DNA of 64,000 bases from Arbacia lixula (Eukaryota > Echinodermata > Echinoidea > Arbacioida > Arbaciidae). The DNA lies in contig OZ022581.1 in assembly GCA_963669155.1 (NCBI GenBank), positions 14,593,835 through 14,657,834 of the forward strand, given 5' to 3'. How positions within the stretch are numbered: the stretch's first letter is position 1; every line of letters begins with the position of its first letter. The notes below the pieces were generated by a model. It saw only the letters and a list, made by a program, of their open reading frames with translations, did no database searches and was not told the origin of the DNA. Positions 25,866 through 37,100 of this stretch are shown one piece after another. The translations under genes and the position numbers were made by a program.

Positions 25866-28800
25866 GAAAAATGCACATTTTCGACAGATATTTACACATC
25901 ATACGGGGAGCACCTCACACGTGACGTCACAAAATCAAAAATGTTAAAGATCGTAACTTTCTTATCCTCTTACGTATTTTATATGAAACCCTCACTACTA
26001 TATTTCTTTCATTTGTCTGCTTTTATTGAAACATACTTAATTTTAGGATGAACCATCCCTTTCAGATAAATCGCTTTTTCAAGAACTTGAACGAAGACAT
26101 TTTTTGCTTTCCTGATCTTGTTTTACCTGTCTGAAGAAAGTGTCTGATAGCTCAGACTATATCTTACAGTTTGACTATATCTTACAGTTTGACTAGCTTG
26201 TTGTTTCTCAAAAACTATTTCCATAAGTAGGCCTATATAGACCGACGCTAACTGTATGCGTCTTTTTTTAACGATACGTTATCATGGTTATCCCAAATGT
26301 GAATGTTTATACTTGTACCTTACGTGTATATCAAAGGCGGCCAAATGGAAAGCTTTTGTAAAGTTGAATACTATAGTACATTGCATAATCACGATTCGTA
26401 GGAGTGACATCACTTACAACCCTGTTGTGGAAGTTGATGAAATTCTTCACGCAGATGTGGCGTAACATGTCGATATCGCCGACCACCAATGTAGGAATCT
26501 GGATGGTGTAGACACTACGGACAAGCAGAGAACAAAAGGACCAAGTTAGCTTTTGTTGGTATCATATCATCATGATCATATCACGTTAGTCTAGTCTAGC
26601 TTCCAAACTATTCAATACAAATGTCTGACTGCAGTAAACATTACTAATCATTTTCTATGTCTTCTCCGGATCGCCCGAACAGACTGAGAAAAGTGGAGAA
26701 TTGTAACAATGGCCAATGAGATTATATATATCAGAGATATATCGTATCTCTATATCGTATTATATATCGTATTATATCGTATTATATAATCATATTATCG
26801 TATCATATATATCAGAGATATATCGAGATATATATCGTATATTACAGAGATTATGATTTACACACTATATCTAATAATGCTGAGAATTATTTAATTTATG
26901 TAAGATTATATTCCACATACTAAGAATGTTGCTATATGATTGGTCAAGAGTTGATCACGTGATGAGGCGTAGTTTTTCCTATCAGATCACCTGAGAATAA
27001 AAGTTCGTTACACTCTAGGTGATAGTACTTTTTGGTTTCGCTGATCTCTTCACTCCTCACAGTCCTAATGCGTGATTAATATTTTTAGTACGCGCGAAAT
27101 AAAAGTGCGTTACACTCGGACTATTACTTGACATCTAACGCGTCCTAACGCGCGTCCTAACGCGCGTCCTAATGCGCGTCCTAACGCGTCTTTCCTCAGC
27201 TGCGCTTCGGAAAGATAGCTACATCCAGATCGCCTCGGAAGTGATAGTTCGTCCCATCACCCTCACCAACGCTGATTATTTGCTTAATAATATTGATCCC
27301 AGAGATGACACGACATAGACGGGATAGACGTAACCATGGTAACCTACCCGTAAACCTTTCCATATTTCGCTTGTCCCACCGTAAATGCGTCGGGAAACCC
27401 CTGTGGTTCGGAAACAAGACAAGAAAATAACATTGAAGAAAAACCAACATGTTTTAGCGGGTGATTTAAAGGAAGGTAAGGCGGTATAAAAACGGTTTTT
27501 CATAAATATTCTGAAAGAATACACCCGACAGTCCTTCTCAGATGAATGTACTCTGAAAAACTGTGTTGATATTTGTTATCAATTATACTGTATTTTATTG
27601 TTATATGTATATGTCACCTTGGATACATTTCAGCAAATGTGTATGTGAGTATTAGTTATGTATGTGTATAATGAAGTGTGTATGTGTATGTGTTCGTGCG
27701 TGTGTATGTGTGTGCGTGTGTGTGCGTGCGTGTGCTCACACACGCGGTGCTATGTACGCAATAAGCCCTGTGCCAAGCTTTTTCAACACTTCGCCAGATT
27801 AGTCCTTGAGCAATGGTTGGTATATTTCAAACTGCTTTAACTATTGATATGATGGATAGTGTAGCAAGGAAATAATGTGTGTTAAATGCAGTTTAAGAAG
27901 ATTTCTTTGTAGACATTTCCGAGTTTATGCTGGGATTATCCAAATCAATATTGAAATCACCTATTGAAATACATATCTTTTTATCAACTTTAATCTTTTC
28001 TAACATAGACAATAAACTCTCTTGGAACCGGTTAAAAAAAAAAAAAAAAAAAAGTGTGCTTGTGTGTGTGCATGTGTGTGCGTGTGCTTGTATGTGTGTG
28101 TGCAACAGTATCCGATTTAAATGAATAATTCACTGACCTCTCTGAAGATTGCGCTGCCGAACAGGGGCGTGGATGGATCGTATAGAACCCCTCGTCTCCT
28201 CCAATAGGAATGTTTCCAGTAGTCGTAACTCATAGAGTAAACAAAAATGCATTAAACTCATCATCATGTAACGTTCCATCGTCATGTTCATGGTGGTTCT
28301 GCTCTCGGCATACAGACCGCGGGCTGTCGAATGAACCATGAGGTGAGAGCTTTCGCCCCCCTTTGCATGGATCAACATGAGAAGGCACTTCACGGCGCCA
28401 TGCAGTGCCTGATGGCCTAGCTAAATTTTGAGACATTGCATATACTGAATGATCAATTAGTATAGTCGTAACCGATATAATCCAATCGTCTCCTCAAGCA
28501 TAAGTCTTCGCACGTTGGCGTGGTTAAGCTACGGTGGTAGGGGTGAGTAGCGGACCGAACCTCCCCTCCTCCGCCCCCACCCCCCCCCCCCCTTCCCCCA
28601 CACACTCCATACCCATCCCATGTTCAAATCCCTGGTCCATTATATGTCACATGGTCACCGAGACAAGTTGCATGGGAGATATAAAATGCGCGTCTCCTTG
28701 AAAATGTTTGATATGTCTCTATATGTATCTATGTTTAGTTTTGATATTATGATATTGTTTTAATGCAGAATGTCCCTGAAAAGGCAGGTATGTATGGCTC

Positions 28801-28980
28801 TAAATGAGATAACCCCCTTTTTATTCAGAATAAAACGGGGAGCGATTCAATGATAAAATCATGGTAATAATACGCCGATACGAACATAAAACATCACAAT
28901 ACATTGTATATGACTACTCACAGCAAGTACGCAACTATGACTAAAGTCACGAACACACTGGCAGACAGGAGAAATCCCAT
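17630..28980 (-). CDS. Cytochrome P450, CYP3-like, copy 1 (complete, 14 exons)
   Basis: Coding exons, 5' to 3': 28,922-28,980; 28,138-28,228; 27,348-27,400; 26,418-26,514; 25,366-25,482; 24,941-25,029; 23,943-24,094; 22,575-22,705; 22,055-22,237; 21,373-21,480; 19,953-20,065; 19,365-19,502; 18,323-18,485; 17,630-17,719. They sum to 1,584 nt, 527 residues plus TGA, with every GT-AG junction in phase. Motifs: N-terminal ER anchor ([19 protein letters not shown]), I-helix AGYETT (331-336), K-helix ETLR (388-391), and heme-binding [10 protein letters not shown] with Cys468. The role is an ER-bound, heme-thiolate monooxygenase using P450 reductase; substrate unknown. The heme region and [17 protein letters not shown] favour the CYP3 clan. 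Exon sizes of 53, 89 and 163 nt agree with vertebrate CYP3A genes as I remember them. The frame is fully open. Exon 9 carries an acidic insertion (QKEAEDEKD) longer than usual. Confidence 0.93.
18281..18312. repeat. Poly-C / (AC)n tract in the last P450 intron
   Basis: About 20 C residues followed by (AC) units. In copy 2 (39,048) the corresponding place has a short poly-A/C stretch, so the tract is variable between copies. Confidence 0.85.
20546..20794. mobile_element. Family-1 MITE in P450 copy 1 intron 10
   Basis: The inverted ends start CTGCCCTACTATGACAAAAG and close with CTTTTGTCAGAGTAGGGCAG. The same element occupies the same intron of copy 2 (41,269-41,526), so the insertion predates the split of the two copies. 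Confidence 0.85.
20909..21340 (-). mobile_element. LINE 3' end with (ATT)n tail, copy-1-specific insertion
   Basis: Reading the minus strand, ~21,160-21,340 encodes a CR1/L2-type RT terminus ([32 protein letters not shown], stop). A 3' UTR follows (GCGCTATATAAATG), then a pure (ATT)30 tail at 20,911-20,999. It is a 5'-truncated insertion. The equivalent position in copy 2 (~41,635) lacks it. Confidence 0.8.
21770..22015. repeat. (CTA)n and (TTC)n microsatellites in P450 intron 9
   Basis: A TAC/CTA run is followed by a long TTC run, ending 40 bp from the donor of exon 9. The counterpart in copy 2 is at 42,470-42,640 with different unit numbers. All poly-Leu, poly-Phe and poly-Ser frames here are artefacts. 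Confidence 0.95.
23005..23745. mobile_element. Palindromic MITE (family 3) in P450 copy 1 intron 7
   Basis: Inverted arms of ~190 bp open with AAGTAAGTCCCCCAC and share ACTTTTTATCGAAGAGGT and CAATCCTGCCAAATTATTTT (arm sense). The centre is unique within the element. The same insertion lies at the same place in copy 2 (43,673-44,379). A third copy, inverted, starts at 38,157 and runs into the assembly gap. Confidence 0.85.
24159..24420. repeat. (AC)n and (TC)n microsatellites in P450 copy 1 intron 6
   Basis: (AC)n at ~24,163-24,246 and (TC)n at ~24,324-24,412. The counterpart in copy 2 is 44,790-45,070 with a different internal pattern. Confidence 0.95.
24524..24875. mobile_element. TTAA MITE (family 4), present only in P450 copy 1
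   Basis: Nearly palindromic: AAAGGGCATATACTGTACTG at the left and CAGTACAGTATATGCCCTTT at the right, with TTAA at both edges. Copy 2 has an unoccupied site at ~45,170 (ACTTTTTACGCATACC). A diverged relative lies at 35,440-35,815. Confidence 0.9.
25520..26063. mobile_element. Family-2 MITE in P450 copy 1 intron 4
   Basis: Starts TTAAAGATCACCTC and ends GGATGAACCATCCCTTT. The interior carries GTGACGTCACAAAATCAAAA and an (AT)n/(AG)n microsatellite at 25,808-25,862. It is shared with copy 2 at 45,817-46,330, where the microsatellite is absent. Confidence 0.8.
26715..26870. repeat. AT-rich tract of ATATCGTAT units in P450 intron 3
   Basis: Repeats of TATATCGTATTATATCG with AGAGATATATCG. The equivalent tract in copy 2 is 47,020-47,160. 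Confidence 0.75.
26904..27285. mobile_element. ~380-bp insertion specific to P450 copy 1, with CGCGTCCTAA minisatellite
   Basis: Copy 2 jumps from TTTAAGTCATGTAAG to AATAATATTGATCCC at 47,195-47,220, while copy 1 has ~380 extra bp here. Inside, CGCGTCCTAA occurs about five times (27,138-27,190). The ends are not clearly inverted repeats, so the insertion mechanism is unknown. Confidence 0.55.
27893..28060 (-). mobile_element. LINE endonuclease fragment in P450 copy 1 intron 2
   Basis: The minus strand encodes [20 protein letters not shown], the GDFNxD signature of an AP-type LINE endonuclease domain, next to a ~19-bp poly-A tract at 28,033-28,052. Copy 2 lacks it, so it arrived after the copies separated or was lost from copy 2. 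Confidence 0.6.
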
Positions 28981-29102
28981 GGTGCTCGGTCGCGGTTAGA
29001 CTGAATAGTACTGGCTCGTCGATAGGAATAGTTGTGCAGCTCACACTATATAGTAGCTCTGATCCATAAATGACGAATTCACTGTACATGTACATCACTC
29101 GC

Positions 29103-29112
29103 CTTATAAAGA
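29103..29112 (-). promoter_or_regulatory. TATA box of P450 copy 1
   Basis: The minus strand reads CTTTATAAGG about 125 nt upstream of the ATG at 28,980, and an inverted CCAAT motif lies ~45 bp further upstream (29,155). Copy 2 keeps the same box at 48,677-48,685. Confidence 0.6.
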
Positions 29113-29478
29113 CATCCGCGATCACCAATATGTTAAAACGTATATGAATTATTCATTGGTTGGACTTTAGTCTCTAGTGATGTCATGTGTTTATATTTAT
29201 CGACACGTGACGTGCAGTGTGCTTCTAGGTATAGGTGCATTTTGAAATCAAGTCAACCTTACTGTGCAGGTATACACGATTGTGTCACACACAAATAAAA
29301 AGAAAACGGTCGAGTTTGCCCTGCACGTACGGCTGCATATCAATGAAGCCTGCTATACTACTATTCAATACATGCAGCTCTCTATATATTTTCCAACGGT
29401 GCAATAATATGTAAAGACCGGTGTAAGTCAGGCTTCACTGATGTTTCGAAAACAGAATGCTACCTTCAAAACAAACAC

Positions 29479-29544
<66 letters not shown>

Positions 29545-29601
29545 ACCATACACACACACACGCACACACACATAAACACACACATACACACACACACACA
29601 C

Positions 29602-29640
<39 letters not shown>

Positions 29641-30810
29641 TACACAAACACGAAAATATATTAATAGCGACAACAATCACCAACAAATTAACGAAACAAC
29701 ATTATCATATCTATCTCTGGTGCAGTAAAGGGAAGAAAATAATGAATCATGTGTCCTGTATGTGATGAGGGTAGAGCGTGCTTCATGATCATTCTCATCA
29801 TTTATTTTTCTTTTCACTGACAAACATTACGTAAGTATTTGATCAATTTCTTAACACGGGATATAATGTACACTGTGCGATTGCCCGTGTGCACCACAAT
29901 CATGAACACAAACTGTGTTGCATTTCATCAACATTTTTCGTCTGACAAGTTGTCTTTCTCCGACAGTTACCATAGTAACAGTTAGAGGCTAGTGCCTCTC
30001 AGCCAATCAAAACCGAGGATTTTACTGAAGTTGTCAGCACTGACTATTTAGTCTGTGCTGACAACTTTCATGAAATGCCCTCAGAGGTGTGCCTATAATA
30101 TTCTACAATGATGCAGGGAATTACTTTTTTGTCTATAGGGCAGCATAGGCCCAGCTGTTAAAACATGTACGGTGTATAACAGAGGTCATGCTTGCAACAT
30201 GAACACTTGTTTTCTTGAAGGACAGGTTTCCATTTTGAGAGGAGGGGTACATCCATTTTCATGATAGGGGCGTGTTTGTTTTTTGGTCTGTTTAATTTAA
30301 CAAAATATCCGTTTGTCTTTTTGAGAGGACACAAAGATATTGACCGTTTCAAGTTCAAGAGGGGCACGTTTCATCTTAAGGAGAGCAATAACAACCCCCG
30401 AGAGAGGGGCACCCGTATTGAACTGGAATACCCACCCCCACCCGCCACCCTGGACCTATCAGATTCCTCCGCCCGTGGCCTATATATTCTCTTAACTCGT
30501 TGTGGGCCATGTTTGCCTTTTTCGCTAATAATACACCCAAATCCCATAGAGCCCCATCTTATCTGACGCAGGAAGGGGTTAAACTGTCCAGATATCCGAG
30601 TTAAACTTTCCTGTATTGTGAAAAATGAAATGATCAAATGCACCTGCACGTCCTCATCCATGCGTCCGTGTTTCAATTAAAATACAATACTTACATGACG
30701 ACTCTCCCATCCTAGCCTATATGCAAACAAATGTTATTTACATGACTCTCCCATCCTAACCTGTATGCATGCATGCATTACGCATTACGAGTAAATTAGA
30801 TTAAGTACTG
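29113..30810. other. Intergenic upstream of P450 copy 1
   Basis: It contains the copy-1 promoter flank, an unoccupied Polinton target AGCCTG at 29,347-29,352, an (AC)n tract at 29,475-29,650, and a hairpin at 30,028-30,067 with 13-bp arms AAGTTGTCAGCAC and GTGCTGACAACTT. No gene is seen. Confidence 0.55.
29475..29650. repeat. (AC)n microsatellite
   Basis: Long (AC) runs with AT, AA and GC interruptions. All Thr-His and Cys-Val frames over it are artefacts. Confidence 0.95.
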
Positions 30811-31647
30811 TAATACTAATAGTGTACTGTATGGATTACCAGACTCACAGATAGTAAAGTTGCAGCGGGTTCAAAATACATGATTGTGCAGGATTGATTT
30901 GTAATCTTCAAAAGTTTGTCCATGTTACACCATTGTTAAGAGACTTGCACTGGCTGCCCATACGCCAAAGAATTGAATTTTATATGTTGGTGACAGTCTA
31001 TAAAGCGCTAAGCGGTCAGGCTCCTAGATACATTAATGAATTACTGAAATTTAAATGTCAAACCCATGGTCAAAATCTCTGCAATTTACCGACAAGGTTT
31101 ATTGCCATTTCGTCCAATGCCATTTCGTCTAATAGCCATTTGGTCTAATGTCATTTCGTCTACCATCAGTTGGTCCACTACCCACATAGTCCAATTACCA
31201 TTTCGTCCAATAACCATTTCGTCTAATAGCCATTTGGTCCAATAGCCATTTCGTCTATTATCATTTGGTCTAATAGCCATTTGGTCTAATAGTATTTTTG
31301 TGCCAATTGGTCCAATAGCCACCTCGTCCACTATCATTTCGTCTATCCCCATTTGGTCCAATAGCCAACTGGTCTAAAGGCAAATGGTCTAATAGCCACT
31401 TGGTCTACTTTCATTTCGTCCATTTTCCATTTGGTCTATCTGCATTTGGTCCATTATCACTTGGTCTAAACCCATTTCGGCTAACAATCATTTGGTCTAA
31501 TTGCCATTTGGTCTAATCACCAATTGGTCCAATTGCCATTTCGTCTAATCACCATTTCGTCTAATATTCATTTCGTCTAATAGACATTATAGTGCCCTCT
31601 CTGGTACACATGTAGTGCATGCCGACTCGACTCTTTTCCTGATTTGT

Positions 31648-31667
31648 GGTCCCCCCCCCCCCCCCCA

Positions 31668-31699
<32 letters not shown>

Positions 31700-31700
31700 G
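31648..31700. repeat. Poly-C / poly-A / poly-G tract inside the foldback element
   Basis: About 17 C, then ~24 A, then ~9 G. Such tracts are prone to assembly error. Confidence 0.9.
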
Positions 31701-32394
31701 GAGAGGTGACGAAATTAAGACGGAAATGAATTAAAATATAAAGAAAAGGAAGGGGGAACAAGAAGGAAGAACAGTGAGAGAAAGAGAATTGGTAAATAGC
31801 AGGTTCCATTGCAGTAAATTAAATCATTTCAGCTCACGCTCCGCGCTCGCAGATATTATTTATTGAGATACTAGTTCTTTATTGACAATGTGCTTATAGT
31901 TTGTAGTGTCGGAAATTCGTCATTTTAAGTTTGCGCTTCGCGTTCGCATAAGTTATTTCAGTAGATACCATCCTGCCATATTGTGTTCATACACACATTT
32001 CATTCTTTACCAACTATCCTCCCATTCCATCACTCTATCACTTTCATCCGCTCGTATCTCCACGAACCCCCCACGACCATTACCCCCCATTATTGACCTC
32101 CATTCCCAGTATACTCTAATCCACGTCTCCATCCCCCAGACTTCATATAAATAATGACCACCTGCTTGACCACCAACATGCACTGCCATTCCTATATATA
32201 TATATCCAAGGTTACTACCCTGGGACAGATATTATGCTGATATAGAGAATTTGATTAATTAGAGAATGCTCTTGATCTGGACTTCAAAGCGTGTTCACGT
32301 GTTTTCAAAGTCCTTCTACGAGCTAGAAGTACACAATACATACATACCTTGTTCTTTATTGAAAATGTGCTTAAACTGTCCAGTTTATTTTTTT

Positions 32395-32396
<2 letters not shown>

Positions 32397-32450
<54 letters not shown>

Positions 32451-32475
32451 CGCGAGAGAGCGAGGGGGGGGGGAG
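32397..32475. repeat. (GT)n(GA)n and poly-G tract inside the foldback element
   Basis: (TG)n followed by (AG)n and a G run, just inside the right arm. Confidence 0.9.
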
Positions 32476-33174
32476 CCAATCATATTTTTTGTAACCATTA
32501 TCATCAATAATTTCAAGGTATAAAAGTCATTTCGCACCACTCCTATTTGTATCAGTAGACGAACTGGCTAATGGACGGAATGGCTATTGGACGATTTGGG
32601 AATTGGACGAAATGGTTATTAGACGATTTGGTTGTTAGACGAACTGATCAGTAGACGAAATGGGAATTGGACGAGTTGATAATTAGACGATGTGGATATT
32701 GGACCAACTGAAATTAGCCGACATGGGTATTGGACCAAGTGAAGTTGGACGAACTGATTAATGGACGATTTGGCATTAGACGAAATGGATTTAGACGAAA
32801 TGGTTGGTAGACGAAATGGTTGTAGACGAATTGGTTATAGACCAACTGGTGATTAGACGAAATGGCTATTGGACGAAATGATGACTGGAAGAAATGGGTG
32901 GTAGACGAAATGTTGATGGACAAAATGGCATTAGACGAAATGAATGTAGACCAAATGGCTATTAGACGAAATGGCATTGGACGAAATGGCAATTTACCGA
33001 CAAGACACATTGTTGTTGCAAATCCCCCAAATCAGAACAAAGGTAACCCTAGGTGACGGATCATTTTTGAGCAGCTCCTAGATTGTGGAATAATCTGCCT
33101 GTAGACACCAGGAAATCTAAAAAATTAGACAGCTTTAAATCAAAGGTGAAAACCTATTTGTTCTAAACACAGAT

Positions 33175-34100
33175 CTAATTATTTATTTCTGACCATGATT
33201 TAAATTATAAAGCATTATGTAACAGAAGTGCATGTAGGAGCTATCAGTGTAACACAATAGAATATATAAATATAGCTTCTGCGCTCTGTAAATGATTTAT
33301 TATGATTAACGCTCTGTGTGACAGACAATGATGTGATGTGTATGTATTAGCTGTGCCAAAATGCACAAGTATAACCCACACAGAGGAAGAATTTTTTTTT
33401 TTATTAAGCCCTGCACTGCACGTTTTCAAAGGCCTTAAACGTACAAAAACAGCAAATTACTATTTTCCAATGCTATATTGAAAAGTGATTATTATGGTAT
33501 AGCCTACGATTCACAAAAACGCCGCTATAATTTGAAAATGAAAAGGCATATGATTATCCCTCTTGTTCATGTTGTTTGCAAGAATATATATTAAATGTGA
33601 AATTTGCTGTAATATTTAGTCAATGAACTTCGGTGACAAGATGAGTAAAAGACTATTCGAAGAAACTTATCAAGTTTAGTTATGCTAGGTATTAACTTGG
33701 AATAAAAGCATTTTTTAAAAATCCAGTTAGAAATTGCAGGGCGGGTAGCTTGACTTACGAGGGACTTCCATGCAATATGTTCCCCCATTAGTTTTCTACC
33801 ACTGTGACCAATATTCCCCCAAATGTGGGTTAGTACACACAGAAAATACTATGTGGTCTCACTGTGAGCTAACACCATGCCGAAATATCCGAAACATGGT
33901 TATAAGAAGTAACGGCTTGCATGTCTCTTACTACATGTACCATGTATTTTCATTAAAAAAAAAGATACAATGGTGAAATGAACGTCAGACATGACTTGAC
34001 CAGAATGAAATATAATGAAAGAGCGTGGGAGAAAGGCTATTTACACCAGCGCGCCCTCGTGTGACGAAATGGAGATATCTTTCTTTCACTCACAAACCAG
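33175..34100. other. Intergenic, nothing recognised
   Basis: AT-rich flank of the LINE remnant, with no supported coding exon, repeat or RNA gene. Confidence 0.4.
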
Positions 34101-34101
34101 C

Positions 34102-37100
34102 ATGGACCGGGTATGATGCCTAAATATTGTCCTAATTTGTAGACCCGTAAAGGTGTTAAAAACACATTTCTCACTATCGAAAGTAATACGTTATTAATAT
34201 AAGAACTTTCAAGTACTCTTATTTGTATGTGTCATAGTAATATTATGTTCCTGTCCGTTTGTTCTGCATGTTTTGTGTCCCGTTGGCCATTTCCCGACAC
34301 GACGAACTGTTTAGTGTTGTGTGGCCATGAACGTTCACATTGCGTGTCTTCTATGAGTGTGTAGCTTACACTGGAGCCAACCGGCCGGGTGTGCGTATTG
34401 CACGACGTATATTGGTGCGGTCTGCAATACGTGGGTGCTACATTTACAAGCTCAACATGCTCAATGCAATCCTGTTCCAGTAATTTCTCTTGAAATTATG
34501 CTCTTATCATTCTTTGTACCTAGATATATGTTAGATCGTAAAAATTTTACATGCACATCCAGAGCTGAGATTGAGGCTTTTTAATACTTAATAGTGAATG
34601 CCCAGACCAATTTATGCGAGGTCGAGGATGATTTCCCTAGCTTAAAATTGTGAATTATTTTAAAATCTAACATTGAACCTTGAAACTAGTGGGCTTTAAC
34701 TGTCAAGTGCAGAAACAACAGTTCATCAGATTTACATCATGATCATATCTTTGTGACCATGGCATGGCATGGCATGGCATATGAAGCAGGTAGAGATTGA
34801 TTTATTTTCTGGTAGATTCGTGCAATGTTTTAAAGAATTTAGTCATGTCTGCAATGTAGGATACACTGCCAGTACATTAAGCAGAAAACTAAAATGAAAA
34901 AAATGTATGACCTTGCCAAATTATTGATTATTTCCACATTTCAAAATAGCGTCGTAAAGTTCCAGGGCAGGTAAGTGTAAGCTGCAGTGAGTATTGGCAG
35001 CACAGTGGACTTGGAGGAGCTATGTGAATATTGATGTTGAACATTATATTGACCTGTCTTTTAATAGCTAACACTTTCAGTGGAGACATAAAAATTAAAC
35101 TACAGTAATTCATCATTAATTTATTAGGGATATAGATGTGTGCTATACAGGTACAGTTAGGTTATTGGGCAATTTTTTTTTTGCTGCTGATGATTGTGAT
35201 ATGATACCCATAAATTTGTATTATTTTGAAAGGGGTGAATCAAAGTTTAGATCATCATTTCAAAAGCTAATTACCCTCTGAAGAAGTGTCTGCAAGACTT
35301 CAGATGTAGGTTCAGATTTTGGTACATTTGGGGTGTATATATCTTACAGGTATCATCCTATGTCTGGGCAAATTATTAGATGCAGCCGATTCTCGCAGGT
35401 ATAGGAGAAACTAACAATGAGGTGGTTGGTACTAAGATATTCAAAGGGAATAAACTCACTGTACTGCGAAGACAAAAAGCCAAAAAACAGGTGATCGTGA
35501 GCAATCTTCTTACCAATGGACTTTAATTCATATATTGTACATTTTAGAAACTTGTTCTTATATACCATCAAATGCTCTACATTTGGAATAATTAGTGAGT
35601 CACAAATCCTCAAAATGTTCGGCCCAAAAAATTAAAGGATTTGTGATTTAACCACTAATTACTCCTAATTTGGATCATTTGAGGGCAGATAACTTTCAGG
35701 AAGGTTTTTAAAATGGACAATACATGAATTTAAGACCATTGGTGAGAAGATTGCTCACGATGACCTGTTTGAAGGCTTTTCGTCTTCCCAGTACAATATA
35801 TTGATACCCTTTAACTTGTTTTGGGGTTCATCAAATTCGCAATCTACTGGAAATTATACATGTATCTGGCGCTGTATTGCAGCCGGTCAATAGCTGTGCA
35901 ACACAACTAGAAAGATTGTCCGAAATATAATGTTTAAGTTAGAAGCGAATCATTGCAGGTACAGCACTAACAGCAGAAACTAATAATAATGAGTTGGGAG
36001 GCTGGTCAGTATCTTGAGATGTTAACATGTTGTATCAGATTCTGTTTATATAAGGATATAAAAGAAGTCGATGGTCAAAATGTAATTCACAACTACATGC
36101 ATATGCATATTTCCCATTATCACTGTGATGGATAAACTTGCAGATTCTTGGTGTCAATCTGAACTGGACTTGCTGAATCTCATTTGACTGTACTCTGTTA
36201 GTGGGCTTAAAAGCTGAATCTCATTTTACTATACTCTGTTAGGGGGCTTAAAATGTTTGCGGAGGCCTCTTCTTGAGCCATACCTCATGAACAAGCTCTC
36301 TGAAGTTTAGAACCATGGTGTGCATTACTCGTGCAGGATTAGTTTTGCATGGGTAAAAGGGCCAATAGGATGTGACATTTGTACCAGTACACAAATATAT
36401 AGAGTGGTGTTCATACAAGATCAACACTAGTCATGTGAAGAAGATTCTCTGATGGATTGTGTTTTATACTTCCTTTGTTCCTTGGACAATCAAGGTTATG
36501 GTGGTGGATCAACATGGGTGAATTATCTTCTGAAATCATCCCTTAATTTTAATTTACTATAGCATATTTTACAGTTGCGTTTTCTCTATTTCTTTTTCAA
36601 ACATTGAAGGCTGAAGAGCATTTTCCAGTCTTTCATTAAAGCTAATTTTTGCGGGGTATTTTTGCAACTTATTTTCCTTGTGTATTTTCTTGTGATAGCT
36701 TTTTGCAAGTGGAAAACAATGCAAGTGAAATATATCACATTGTCAGGCTTTTCTACATTCTTATAATACATATAGGTCGGGGAAATAATTCTTGTTTGGT
36801 CTTTCTGTAGAGAAGTTTATCAAAAGGCAATGGAATTTCTAAAGAGAGAAAAAAAGAAGGAGGTGAGATTGTAAAGAGAGAGAGAGAAACAAGTGCAAAT
36901 CACGCTCCAAATTGACGAGTTTGATTTAATTTTTGTCCTATTTTCTCTATTGTCTTGCAGGTCTTCAGGAGGTACGTGGAGGTTGGCCGTGTGGCCTTCA
37001 TCGCCAGCGGACGCAACAAGGGCAAGCTGTGTGTCATCGTTGATGTCATTGACCAGAGAAGGGTAAGATAAAAGCTTCTCATGTCGTCTAGCAGCATGGA

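Larger units (their letters stand above)
31097..32988. mobile_element. Foldback-type element with minisatellite inverted arms
   Basis: The left arm (31,097-31,585) is a degenerate ~15-bp repeat of the form CCATTTSGTCYAATAG. The right arm (32,555-32,988) is its reverse complement (ATTRGACGAAATGGC). The outermost ~50 bp of the arms match closely after inversion. It sits inside a LINE and is flanked by the direct repeat GCAATTTACCGACAAG (31,081-31,096 and 32,989-33,004; part of this belongs to the arm, leaving a target duplication of roughly 12-13 bp). The centre (31,590-32,550) has no transposase, so it is non-autonomous. Confidence 0.85.
30815..33170 (+). mobile_element. LINE (CR1/L2-like) 3' fragment, split by a foldback insertion
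   Basis: Two pieces belong together: ~30,815-31,096 encodes HVTPLLRDLHWLPIRQRIEF and the KALSGQAPRYINELL block, and 33,004-33,170 encodes the end (GDGSF, RLWNNLPVDTRKSKKLDSFK, KTYLF, stop). They form the usual order of a LINE RT C-terminus. The pieces are separated by the foldback element at 31,097-32,988, with GCAATTTACCGACAAG duplicated on both sides. A stop or frameshift near 30,885 marks it as inactive. Confidence 0.8.
34111..36960. other. Presumed first intron of RPL14 or intergenic sequence
   Basis: It contains an ATGGC pentamer run at ~34,759-34,781, a family-4 MITE at 35,440-35,815 and a ~41-bp tandem duplication at 36,172-36,253. No other coding exon is seen. Confidence 0.45.

Noticed and set aside
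31086-31361. Open frame with repeated DEM/QMAI units
   Set aside because: It is the arm of the foldback minisatellite; the repeat is kept by DNA structure, not coding.
31081-33004. CRISPR-like array
   Set aside because: Repeats of ~15 bp without unique spacers, in two inverted blocks inside a eukaryotic LINE. Not CRISPR.
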